A program made the position numbers and the translations under genes. This document shows, piece by piece, positions 1 to 5,591 of a stretch of 5,627 nt of DNA (positions within the stretch are counted from its first letter, which is position 1; each line of letters starts with the position of its first letter). The stretch is from Phycisphaerales bacterium (GTDB lineage Bacteria > Planctomycetota > Phycisphaerae > Sedimentisphaerales > Anaerobacaceae), in the NCBI GenBank assembly GCA_011057845.1, contig DSDB01000618.1:1-5627 (forward strand), read 5' to 3'. Below the pieces are notes generated by a model. The model made no database searches and was not told the DNA's origin. It saw only the letters and a list, made by a program, of their open reading frames with translations.

Positions 1-1022
1 ACCATGACGCCGGCCTTGGCCCAGGAATTGGTGTTGGTCATGCTGACGACGCGGGCGGTCATCTGTCCATCGCCGCTGAGCGGCATGTAGACGTAGTGGA
101 ACTGGTCGGCATTGCCCCAGATGTCCGTGCCGTCGCCCTGGACGGTGTAGACGCCCGCGGCAACGCTGAAGGAACCAGCCGCGGCCGGGTTTCCGACGTC
201 CGTGGACGTGGTCGGGGCGCCGGCAAAGCCCAGGGCCGTCGTGGCCTTGTCCCAGGCGGTGTCGTTGAAGGTCAAAGCCGTCCAGTTGAGGCTCGCATCG
301 GAGGACGTGGGGACCTTGTACGACACCGTCGCTCCCGTGGTTACCAGGGTTGTGGCGTACTGGGCCAGGCCGTAAGAGATGTCCGTCAACTGCGGCGGGT
401 ATGTGGGCGCATACTCGTGAGCAATCGTCAGACCATCGGGCCCCACCAGCGCCAGATACTCGGGATTCGTGGCGTCCAACTGGAAGTTCGTGTGCAACTG
501 GGCGCCGGCAACCGCCCGGTCCTTGCCTGACGCAAAGACGACCAGGAAGGCCCCGGGGTTCAGATTGACGCTGGGGAAGCACCACTTGCGCAGATTACCG
601 CTGTTGTCGGTGAGGTACCAGCCGCCCAGGTTATAGACCCGGTCGGTGGGGTTGTATATCTCAATCCAGTCGGAGGAGTCGCCGTCCTCATCCAGCAACT
701 GGCCTTTTGAGGGGTCTACCGGGGCGGTGCTGCTGTTGCTGGCAAGGAACTCGCTGATGGTCAGGGGCGCGCCGATGCGGCCCCAGTTCGACAGCATCCG
801 GCTGAAGTCGAGAAAATCGACGCCCTCATCGCCGGCAATGTCGGCGCAGGCCCGTTCATCACAGGAGTCGTCAAGCCACTGGAAGGCGAACCACTCCAGA
901 TCGAGCATATCGACCACGCAGTCACCATTGAGGTCGCCGACCGGGCAGGGCGCCGCGGCCGCTGGTAAGGTCAACGCGCAGAGAATCATTGTTGTCAGAC
1001 ACACCTTACTGCAATCCAGCAT
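1..1022 (-). CDS. Secreted dockerin-like / lamin-tail (LTD) domain protein, 5' part only
   Basis: The first 340 codons of a longer gene lie here; the frame is open to the left edge with no stop, so the C-terminus is missing. The start is ATG at 1020-1022, preceded by AGGAAGGA (complement of 1031-1038) with 8 nt spacing. Residues 1-24 form a signal peptide (hydrophobic TMILCALTLPAAAA). Residues 29-80 hold two dockerin/EF-hand-like repeats: D30, N32, D34, D41, then D61, D65, D72; the second lacks the usual Asn (Ala63). Residues 87-220 match the LTD style: SEFLASNSS, then DEDGDSSDWIEIYNP, then LGGWYLTDN. A linker with jelly-roll character follows (221-285). From about 288 a module begins with GVYTVQGDGTDIWG and SWAKAGVMV, which resembles the DUF1349/concanavalin-like modules common in planctomycete surface proteins. 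Calcium binding and a cell-surface or extracellular role follow from the families; the substrate is unknown. Transcribed divergently from the LRR gene. Confidence 0.9.
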   Translation of the reverse strand, partial: MLDCSKVCLTTMILCALTLPAAAAPCPVGDLNGDCVVDMLDLEWFAFQWLDDSCDERACADIAGDEGVDFLDFSRMLSNWGRIGAPLTISEFLASNSSTAPVDPSKGQLLDEDGDSSDWIEIYNPTDRVYNLGGWYLTDNSGNLRKWCFPSVNLNPGAFLVVFASGKDRAVAGAQLHTNFQLDATNPEYLALVGPDGLTIAHEYAPTYPPQLTDISYGLAQYATTLVTTGATVSYKVPTSSDASLNWTALTFNDTAWDKATTALGFAGAPTTSTDVGNPAAAGSFSVAAGVYTVQGDGTDIWGNADQFHYVYMPLSGDGQMTARVVSMTNTNSWAKAGVM

Positions 1023-1030
1023 ATCAAACG

Positions 1031-1038
1031 TCCTTCCT
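1031..1038 (-). promoter_or_regulatory. Ribosome binding site of the dockerin/LTD gene
   Basis: AGGAAGGA on the minus strand, 8 nt before ATG 1022-1020. It fixes the start immediately ahead of a clear signal peptide. Confidence 0.75.
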
Positions 1039-1114
1039 CGCTGTTGAGGTGAAATATCGGGCCCTCATGGCAGGCCTTGAGTACCGAGGACCGTGGGTTC
1101 TAAGTCCAACTAGC

Positions 1115-1144
1115 ATCATAACATATATCGACGCCCCCAGTCAA
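1115..1144 (-). promoter_or_regulatory. Probable sigma70-type promoter of the dockerin/LTD gene
   Basis: On the minus strand, TTGACT (complement of 1139-1144) and TATGAT (complement of 1115-1120) are separated by 18 nt. Each hexamer has five of six consensus bases. TGT directly precedes TATGAT, giving an extended -10. The predicted start of transcription is near 1108, leaving a leader of about 85 nt before the ATG at 1022. The spacing and orientation fit the downstream gene well; activity is inferred. Confidence 0.55.
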
Positions 1145-1259
1145 CCGCATTTAGATGCCCAAACATGCGCTTTCCGCAGGCATAACACCTATGTGTACTG
1201 GGAAATGGCTTATTATAGGACGCACACATGTTCTTGCCACACAACGCCAAAGAACTTTT

Positions 1260-1282
1260 GGGGGCCCCATAATAGGGCCTCC
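1260..1282. other. Strong GC hairpin in the intergenic region
   Basis: GGGGGCCC (1260-1267) can pair with GGGCCTCC (1275-1282) over 8 positions, one of them a G-U wobble, around the 7-nt loop CATAATA. No T-run follows on either strand, so it does not look like an intrinsic terminator by itself. It may be part of a structured RNA or a protein-binding site; its function is unknown. Confidence 0.4.
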
Positions 1283-1310
1283 AACAGCAGTGATTGTGAC
1301 TGGGTATTTG

Positions 1311-1331
1311 GCCGACGGTTGGCGTTTTTTT
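1311..1331 (+). terminator. Terminator-like hairpin with T7 tract, no known gene upstream
   Basis: GCCGA (1311-1315) pairs with TTGGC (1319-1323), including one G-U wobble, across the loop CGG. One G and seven T (1325-1331) follow. The stem is short (5 bp) but the T-run is good. On the plus strand no coding gene precedes it, so it would end either an unseen small RNA or nothing. It could be chance. Confidence 0.3.
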
Positions 1332-1486
1332 ACCATTTTCGGGCGTGATGACATAACAGGCCCCTTGAGGCATACCGGTCTTGCCGCCGGCCGGTTCGGG
1401 CTATCACGTCGCGTTGTGCGCTTATTGGGGGGGATTGGCCGGCCAGTGGGACGGTCAGGGCGCAAAAATGTTGCAATTTCGCTGTT

Positions 1487-1518
1487 TTGACGTCCTGGAG
1501 TTGGGTAGAATGTACAAT
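1487..1518 (+). promoter_or_regulatory. Weak promoter-like region before the LRR gene
   Basis: TTGACG (1487-1492) is followed by TAGAAT (1506-1511) and TACAAT (1513-1518). Each hexamer is good, but the spacings are 13 and 20 nt rather than 16-18, so neither pair is a standard sigma70 promoter. An imperfect inverted repeat (GCG-c-AAA at 1460-1466, TTTCGC at 1477-1482) lies just upstream and could be an operator. Position about 70-100 nt before the LRR start makes it the best candidate; confidence is low. Confidence 0.25.
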
Positions 1519-1572
1519 CAGCCTCGGTGTCGGTCTTGCTCCGTGGCGCCAAACGGCACAAGCCCATATATC

Positions 1573-1577
1573 AGGAG
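1573..1577 (+). promoter_or_regulatory. Ribosome binding site of the LRR gene
   Basis: AGGAG, 8 nt before ATG 1586-1588. It decides the start: the frame is open back to an ATG at 1487, but only 1586 has this site and is followed at once by a signal peptide. Confidence 0.8.
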
Positions 1578-1585
1578 ATGCAGGC

Positions 1586-3205
1586 ATGAAGAGCAGAGCC
1601 CTCCTCGCACTATTGACCTTTTCAATGGCCCGCAGCCTGGCGACGGCTTCGCCGGTGGAGTTGCCGGACGCCAACCTCAAGGTGGCCGTGGAGCAGACCC
1701 TGGGCGTCACAAACCCGACGGCCGACGACATGGCCAAGCTCACCCGGCTCAGCGCCGGCTCCCGTCAGATCGCCAGTCTCGCCGGGATCGAGCATGCCGT
1801 CAACCTGACGTATCTGTGCGCCCATAACAACCAGATCTCCGATATCGGGCCGGTGGCCAGGCTGGCGAAACTCAACTACCTGTGCCTTCGCGACAACAAG
1901 ATTTCCGACATCTCGCCCGTCGCCTCACTGAAGGACTTGACATACCTGAACCTTTGGAAGAATCAGGTCGCCGATATCCACCCTGTCGCTGAACTGACGA
2001 AGCTGACGGAGCTTTGGCTGGCGGAGAACCGCATTGAGGACCTCGCGGCGGTGGCAAACCTCAAGACGCTGACGAAGCTGTTCATCTTCCGCAACCAGAT
2101 CGCTGACATCTCTGCGGTGGCGGGATTGACGGAACTGACCGGTCTGAGCGTCTACGGCAACAGGATATCCGATATCTCGCCGGTGGCGGGCCTGACGAAG
2201 CTGGAGTTCCTCTGGGCCGGAGAGAACCAGATAGCGGACGCCTCGCCGGCGGCGAAGCTGACGGACCTGCCCAAGCTGTCGCTCTACAAGAACAGGATCA
2301 GCGATATTTCCACCCTGGCGGCCCTGACGAAGCTGACGATGCTGGAGTTGCAGGACAATCAGATTGCCGATATTTCGGCGGTCGCGTCCATGCCGGAATT
2401 GACCCTTCTGTGGATTTCGGGTAACCGCATCAGCGATGTCTCGGCCGTGGCGAAACTCAAGAACCTGACGGACCTGCGGCTGTACGACAACCGGATTAGC
2501 GACGTCTCGGCGGCGATGGGTCTGACGAAGCTGCGGGAGCTGTCGCTCAAGGGCAATCCGGTCACAACCCTGGGCAAGCGTCCGGCGGACATAGGATTCA
2601 CGCTGGAACTGGACCCAAAGCAGTTCACCGCCATCTCCGGCGTCGAAGCGGCCGATACCGGGCAGGTCGCCGTCAACAGCGGCCTGACCGAGCTGACCCT
2701 GCACCGCGACCACTGCACGATCTCGGTGCCGACGGGCGCCGGCGACGCCACACTGCCGGCCGGAAAGTATGCGATGGGTAACTGGTCAATAGAACGCAAG
2801 GACGGCGAGGGCAATGTCTGGAAGCTGGCTGGATCGAACTTCCCGAATAAGGGCGAGCTTGAGGTGCCGAAAGGCGGCAAGGCCGAACTGAAGATCGGCG
2901 AGCCGATGCTCTACAACTTGCAGGTGACCGCACGCTCCGGCAATTACTCCGCCGTCCAGACCGTCAAAGGGCGGATGGGCGAGGCCGTCGCGCTGACGCG
3001 CAACGGCAGCCAGCCAGGCCCGCCGAAGCTGAGGGTGAAGAACCGGGAAGGAACCTACAATCAGACGTTTGACTTCAAGTATGGCTGAGGCGGCACCTGT
3101 TCGCTCTCGTGGCGAGAGCCTGACGATGTCAAGGGTCCTTTCACGATGACGGTCGAGTTCGCCGGCCCGTTCAAGGTTGAAGGCAAGCCGTATACGACGG
3201 AGTGA
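1586..3205 (+). CDS. Secreted internalin-like leucine-rich-repeat protein, probable UGA readthrough (selenoprotein candidate)
   Basis: A conventional reading ends at UGA 3086-3088 (500 aa). I extend it through that codon to UGA 3203-3205 (539 aa) because the frame continues as coding-like sequence. Residues 1-22 are a signal peptide (MKSRALLALLTFSMARSLATA). Residues 23-51 (VELPDANLKVAVEQTLG) resemble the N-cap of internalin-type LRR proteins. Residues 52-315 are twelve LRRs of exactly 22 residues with consensus LxxLxLxxNxIxDISPVA, and a capping half-repeat LRELSLKGNPV ends at 326. Residues 340-539 are a beta-rich region I do not recognise, perhaps two immunoglobulin-like or carbohydrate-binding domains (LPAGKYAMGNWSIERKD at 390-406). 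The last segment holds YG-UGA-GGTC at 499-505, then SLSW and GPFTMTVEF. The likely role is extracellular or periplasmic binding to protein or glycan. If the UGA is a true stop, the protein loses the final strands of its last domain. Start choice is firm; readthrough is inferred. Confidence 0.85.
1739..2530 (+). repeat. Array of twelve 66-bp LRR-coding repeats
   Basis: Twelve consecutive 66-base units each encode one 22-residue leucine-rich repeat with no insertion or deletion; a thirteenth half-unit begins at 2531. The protein spacing is perfect while the nucleotide sequences have diverged (for example ISDISPVA is spelled differently in several units), so the array is old rather than a recent tandem expansion. 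CTGACGAAGCTG at unit junctions is the most conserved DNA stretch. Repeat 8 is the most divergent (ADASPAAKL instead of SDISPVAxL). Confidence 0.9.
3086..3088 (+). other. In-frame UGA, candidate selenocysteine codon (residue 501)
   Basis: This UGA interrupts an otherwise continuous frame. The next 38 codons (3089-3202) have 29 G/C third positions by hand count, contain no other stop, and encode GGTCSLSWREPDD followed by KGPFTMTVEFAGPFKVEGK, which reads like the last strands of a beta-sandwich domain. No start codon with a ribosome binding site is available for a separate gene. A Cys sits four residues after the UGA, giving U-G-G-T-C. Selenocysteine insertion, stop-codon readthrough, a nonsense mutation (TGC/TGT/TGG to TGA) and sequencing error are all possible; the adjacent hairpin favours the first. 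Confidence 0.55.
3103..3119 (+). promoter_or_regulatory. Candidate bacterial SECIS element
   Basis: GCTCTCG-TGG-CGAGAGC forms a perfect 7-bp stem with the 3-nt loop UGG. The loop begins 22 nt after the last base of the UGA (21 nt lie between). As I recall the published bacterial SECIS rules, the apical loop lies about 16-37 nt from the UGA, has 3-14 nt, and carries G in one of its first two positions; all are met here. It lies inside codons for Ser-Leu-Ser-Trp-Arg-Glu and is not followed by T, so it is not a terminator. Binding by SelB is inferred. Confidence 0.5.
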
Positions 3206-3215
3206 TGCCGCCGGA

Positions 3216-3350
3216 CGGAACTGAAAACTGAAAACTGGAAACGCAAAACCACAGTTGAAAACCCAAAACCTGTCCGTCCAAGCGGTTGGCGGGTGGTTTT
3301 GGGCTTCAGGTTTTGGTTTTGGGTCCTCCGTTTCGCGTCTTGGGTTCTCA
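3216..3350. repeat. Palindromic intergenic repeat, GAAAACTG / CCCAAAACC type
   Basis: An A-rich left half (CTGAAAACTGAAAACTGG at 3221-3238, then CCCAAAACC at 3262-3270) faces a T-rich right half with GGTTTTGGG at 3295-3303 and again at 3315-3323. At the centre CCAA (3278-3281) can pair with TTGG (3286-3289). The transcript could fold into a long imperfect hairpin. Composition differs sharply from the genes on both sides, and the style resembles dispersed intergenic repeats I associate with planctomycete genomes. It lies between the LRR gene and the prepilin-like gene. No transposase or T-run is present. Confidence 0.6.
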
Positions 3351-3360
3351 GCGGTGAGCT

Positions 3361-4143
3361 ATGGACAAGAAGAGACACAGCGACAGGGGTTTTACGCTGA
3401 TCGAACTGCTGGTCGTGATCGCGATCATCGCGGTCCTGATGGGCGTGTTGCTGCCGGCGCTGAACCGTGTCCGGGAGCAGGGCAAGCGCGCCGCGTGTCT
3501 GGGCAACCTGCGGCAGATGATTCTGGCCTGGAACATGTACGCCGATGGCAATGACGACCGCATCGTCAACGGCAACACGGCCACCGGCAGCTTCAACAAG
3601 GACGGCACGTGCTGGGTGTACTGGGTGGGTCATACGGCCACGGTGGACGCCAAAATGGACGGCATCCGGCGGGGACTGCTGTACACCTATTGTCCGGACG
3701 TGAAACTGTACAAGTGTCCGACCGGCATTCGTGACGAGCTTGTCACTTATGCGATTGTCGATCCGATGAACGGCTACGACGCCATACCCAACGCCGGCAA
3801 GATCATCCGAAAGCGAGCCGAGATACGCAATCCCGGCCTGCGGCTCGTGTTCCTTGACGAGGGACGCCTGAGCCCGGCGAGCTGGACCATCTTCTACAAC
3901 GAGGAGCGATGGTGGGACCAGATCACCGCGCGGCATGGCGACGGCACGAACTTCGCGTTCGTCGATGGCCATTGCGAATACTGGAAGTGGGGCGACCCGC
4001 GGACCCTGCAAATCGCCAAGATGGACTACGACCAGTGGCAGAACACCGAGCGGCACAATGTCAGCATCGCCCGACAGGCGAACAATGAGGACCTCCGTAA
4101 CGTCCAAAGAGGCTCCTGGGGCGAATTGGGGTACAATCCGTAG
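3361..4143 (+). CDS. Prepilin-like protein with H-X9-DG domain
   Basis: A 260-residue protein with a type IV/type II pseudopilin leader: nine mostly basic or polar residues, then RG-FTLIE. A prepilin peptidase would cut between G10 and F11, with E15 at the usual +5 position. Residues 13-33 are the hydrophobic helix (LIELLVVIAIIAVLMGVLLPAL). Residues 41-61 (GKRAACLGNLRQM to NMYADGNDD) are typical of the planctomycete/Verrucomicrobia group. H192 and D202-G203 give the exact H-X9-DG motif (HGDGTNFAFVDGH). Members of this group are very numerous in these genomes, have no single known function, and are presumed to be exported envelope proteins. No pilus or secretion genes lie nearby, so this is an isolated copy. 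The start is fixed by the leader peptide; GGTGAG only 2 nt upstream is a poor ribosome binding site. The C-terminus after the motif (about 57 residues, acidic/polar) is longer than the motif needs. The stop is TAG. Confidence 0.93.
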   Translation: MDKKRHSDRGFTLIELLVVIAIIAVLMGVLLPALNRVREQGKRAACLGNLRQMILAWNMYADGNDDRIVNGNTATGSFNKDGTCWVYWVGHTATVDAKMDGIRRGLLYTYCPDVKLYKCPTGIRDELVTYAIVDPMNGYDAIPNAGKIIRKRAEIRNPGLRLVFLDEGRLSPASWTIFYNEERWWDQITARHGDGTNFAFVDGHCEYWKWGDPRTLQIAKMDYDQWQNTERHNVSIARQANNEDLRNVQRGSWGELGYNP

Positions 4144-4150
4144 GGCCTGA

Positions 4151-4295
4151 ATCCAAAATACGAAGCACGAAACACGAAACAAGTCCAAAGCACGAAACCT
4201 CAATGTCCGAAACGCTGCCGCCCATCGGATGGGCCGTTTCGAGCTTCGGTCATTCGTGCTTGTTTCGCATTTCGTGCTTCGGGTTTCGGATTTCA
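4151..4295. repeat. Long palindromic repeat (CGAAGCACGAAA type) between convergent genes
   Basis: The left arm at 4161-4183 and right arm at 4259-4281 are reverse complements at 21 of 23 positions (sharing CGAAGCACGAAA and CGAAACAAG). Nearer the centre CGAAACG (4208-4214) pairs with CGTTTCG (4235-4241), and GCCCAT (4220-4225) pairs with ATGGGC (4229-4234) around the loop CGG. The arms also contain short direct repeats of the form CACGAAAC. The element fills almost all of the gap between the ends of the prepilin-like and jelly-roll genes, so its RNA hairpin could stop transcription from both sides or protect 3' ends. It resembles dispersed intergenic repeats seen in planctomycete-type genomes; copy number cannot be seen here. 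Confidence 0.7.
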
Positions 4296-4312
4296 CGCCG
4301 CCCGCGCGGTTT

Positions 4313-5509
4313 CTACTGCCGGGCGGGCGTCTTAAAGGGTTGGTGCCAGGGGCTCCAGAGGGAAGCTTGGCCGGTGGTGGATTGTTGGCGGACGCGGAGG
4401 AACCAGGTTTGGGCGGGGGCCAGTTCGGTCTTGCCTTCGAGCGGGCCGGTGAATCGGCCGGTCTGCGTGTTGACCGTGAGGCGATCGGCAGCGGTAATCA
4501 GGGAGGATTGCCACACGACTGTCTTGCCGTCGGGGTCGGCGGCGATCTCCAGTTGCCACGATTGCTGGGAGGCGGGGCCTTCGTAGGGGGTCTTGACGAC
4601 GGTGGGGTTCGTCGAGCAGGTGACCGGGCCGATGAATTGGGTCGAGATGACGAAGTTGTCGATCCAGCGCTTCTGCGGCACAGGCGAGCCGCTGTTCCAA
4701 TAGGTCTCCAGGAAGACGGCGTTGATGCCGTGGCCGGTGTAGGAGCCGCGCCAGTCGAGGCCGGTGCGTTCGGCCTCCAGCCGGCCGTCGATCCAGAGGC
4801 GGTTGAGGCCGTCTTTCCGGCCCGGCGTATTGAGTTTCGCGTAGGCCTCGACGCAGACCCAGCGGCCGGCTTCGTCCGTGCTCGATAGCAGAAACCGCGA
4901 CGTTGGGCGATTGCCCAGCCAGCGGAGCATCTCAAAATCGTTGTATCGGCGGGTAACGACCTGGTCGCCGCGGACGCCCGTAGCCGGGTCGAGGGTCAGG
5001 GCCTCGCCGCTGCTCCAGACGTGGGCGATCATCGCCTGGGCCCAGTTGGGTGAGACGATGCTGGTGGCGCGGGAGAGCTTGGCCGGGCCGCCGCCGGTCC
5101 AGCCTCGCTGGTGCTTGACGTAGATCCGCCAGTAGATTTCGTCGTATGTTCCGCCCTTGTGGACCACCCTGCCGGTGGGGCTGTCGCCGAAGAAGACCTT
5201 GCGGTTGCCCGTACCGAGGCTGCCCTTCTCGTACAAGCTGAGCATGGCCCCCCCTGCCGACCCGAAGGATTCGTTGGAATCGACGGGGCCCTGGGACTCC
5301 GTGTAGGCCTTGACGGGACCGTCGAAGTCATCGTACCAGATGACGGCCGGGTCGTCGGCCAGCGGATCGGGCCTGAGCATCAGCACGCTGTCAATGCGCG
5401 GGGCACATGGCGTCTCGACGACGCCGCCAGAGCCCACGGCCGGGACCGGTAGACCTAAAGCGGAAACCCTTGCCGCGATAAGGACAATGATCGGCTTTGA
5501 CAAGTTCAT
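4313..5509 (-). CDS. Secreted concanavalin-like jelly-roll protein with C-terminal FN3-like domain
   Basis: A 398-residue protein starting at ATG 5507-5509, with AGGA (complement of 5517-5520) 7 nt upstream, and ending in TAG at 4313-4315. Residues 1-27 look like a signal peptide (IIVLIAARVSALGLPVPAVG), though less hydrophobic than usual. Residues 57-293 resemble a concanavalin/LamG-type beta-sandwich: WYDDFDGP at 58-65, EIYWRIYVKHQRGW at 124-137, LNRLWIDGRLEAE at 235-247, and the closing pattern RWIDNFVISTQFIGPV at 281-296, which is typical of polysaccharide-lyase-like and laminarinase-like jelly rolls. Residues 305-393 resemble a fibronectin type III domain (SWQLEIAADPDG, TWFLRVRQQ, WSPWHQPF). 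The likely role is binding or cleaving an extracellular polysaccharide, but no catalytic residues can be assigned, so it may be only a lectin. It is convergent with the prepilin-like gene and appears monocistronic. Confidence 0.85.
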   Translation of the reverse strand: MNLSKPIIVLIAARVSALGLPVPAVGSGGVVETPCAPRIDSVLMLRPDPLADDPAVIWYDDFDGPVKAYTESQGPVDSNESFGSAGGAMLSLYEKGSLGTGNRKVFFGDSPTGRVVHKGGTYDEIYWRIYVKHQRGWTGGGPAKLSRATSIVSPNWAQAMIAHVWSSGEALTLDPATGVRGDQVVTRRYNDFEMLRWLGNRPTSRFLLSSTDEAGRWVCVEAYAKLNTPGRKDGLNRLWIDGRLEAERTGLDWRGSYTGHGINAVFLETYWNSGSPVPQKRWIDNFVISTQFIGPVTCSTNPTVVKTPYEGPASQQSWQLEIAADPDGKTVVWQSSLITAADRLTVNTQTGRFTGPLEGKTELAPAQTWFLRVRQQSTTGQASLWSPWHQPFKTPARQ

Positions 5510-5516
5510 GGGCCCA

Positions 5517-5520
5517 TCCT
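5517..5520 (-). promoter_or_regulatory. Ribosome binding site of the jelly-roll gene
   Basis: AGGA on the minus strand, 7 nt before ATG 5509-5507. An alternative ATG at 5517-5515 is out of frame, which supports the 5509 start. Confidence 0.6.
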
Positions 5521-5568
5521 TATATTAATGGTACGGCGTGCCGAGGTACAAGCATTTTGCCGTTGTTG

Positions 5569-5591
5569 CATCCCGTGGGTAGGTCGGGATG
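5569..5591. repeat. Small hairpin, possibly the edge of a REP-like repeat
   Basis: CATCCCG (5569-5575) and CGGGATG (5585-5591) are perfect reverse complements around a 9-nt loop containing GGGTAGGT. The adjoining GTAGGTCGGGATGAGGCC has the look of dispersed GTAGG-type intergenic repeats. It lies in the upstream region of the jelly-roll gene and continues toward the right edge, where the window stops. Nothing coding is visible between 5510 and 5627. Confidence 0.35.

Larger units (their letters stand above)
1023..1585. other. Long divergent intergenic region without a convincing gene
   Basis: This 563-base gap separates the divergent LTD and LRR genes. Its middle (about 1090-1340) is visibly richer in A and T than the flanking genes. 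Open frames exist on both strands, but none has a recognisable domain, a coherent composition or a good ribosome binding site. It contains the LTD promoter, a strong hairpin at 1260-1282, a terminator-like hairpin plus T-run at 1311-1331, the 10-bp palindrome TGGCCGGCCA at 1436-1445, and a weak promoter-like region for the LRR gene around 1487-1518. Confidence 0.6.

Noticed and set aside
96..1047. Plus-strand frames over the LTD gene
   Set aside because: They lie antisense to a continuous minus-strand frame with signal peptide, dockerin-like and LTD domains, and have no domain of their own.
1116..1373. A small minus-strand gene (85 codons) in the divergent gap
   Set aside because: It has no ribosome binding site, no domain and an unconvincing composition, and it overlaps the LTD promoter and the hairpins.
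1487..1585. An upstream ATG for the LRR gene adding 33 residues
   Set aside because: The extension would place a non-hydrophobic stretch before the signal peptide and has no good ribosome binding site; ATG 1586 has AGGAG at 8 nt.
1925..2713. A 262-codon minus-strand frame over the LRR array
   Set aside because: It shows the 22-residue periodicity of the LRR gene read backwards and is an antisense shadow.
3103..3119. Reading the hairpin after the UGA as an intrinsic terminator
   Set aside because: No T-run follows, the frame stays open through it, and the sequence beyond still has coding character.
3061..4296. A 411-codon open frame on the minus strand
   Set aside because: It is antisense to the prepilin-like gene, which has a clear leader and H-X9-DG motif. 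Its first part is only a translation of the palindromic repeat (KSETRSTKCETSTND), and it has no recognisable domain.
5516..5550. TTGTAC and TAATAT as a promoter for the jelly-roll gene
   Set aside because: The spacing is 18 nt, but transcription would begin at or after the ribosome binding site, so the transcript would lack it.
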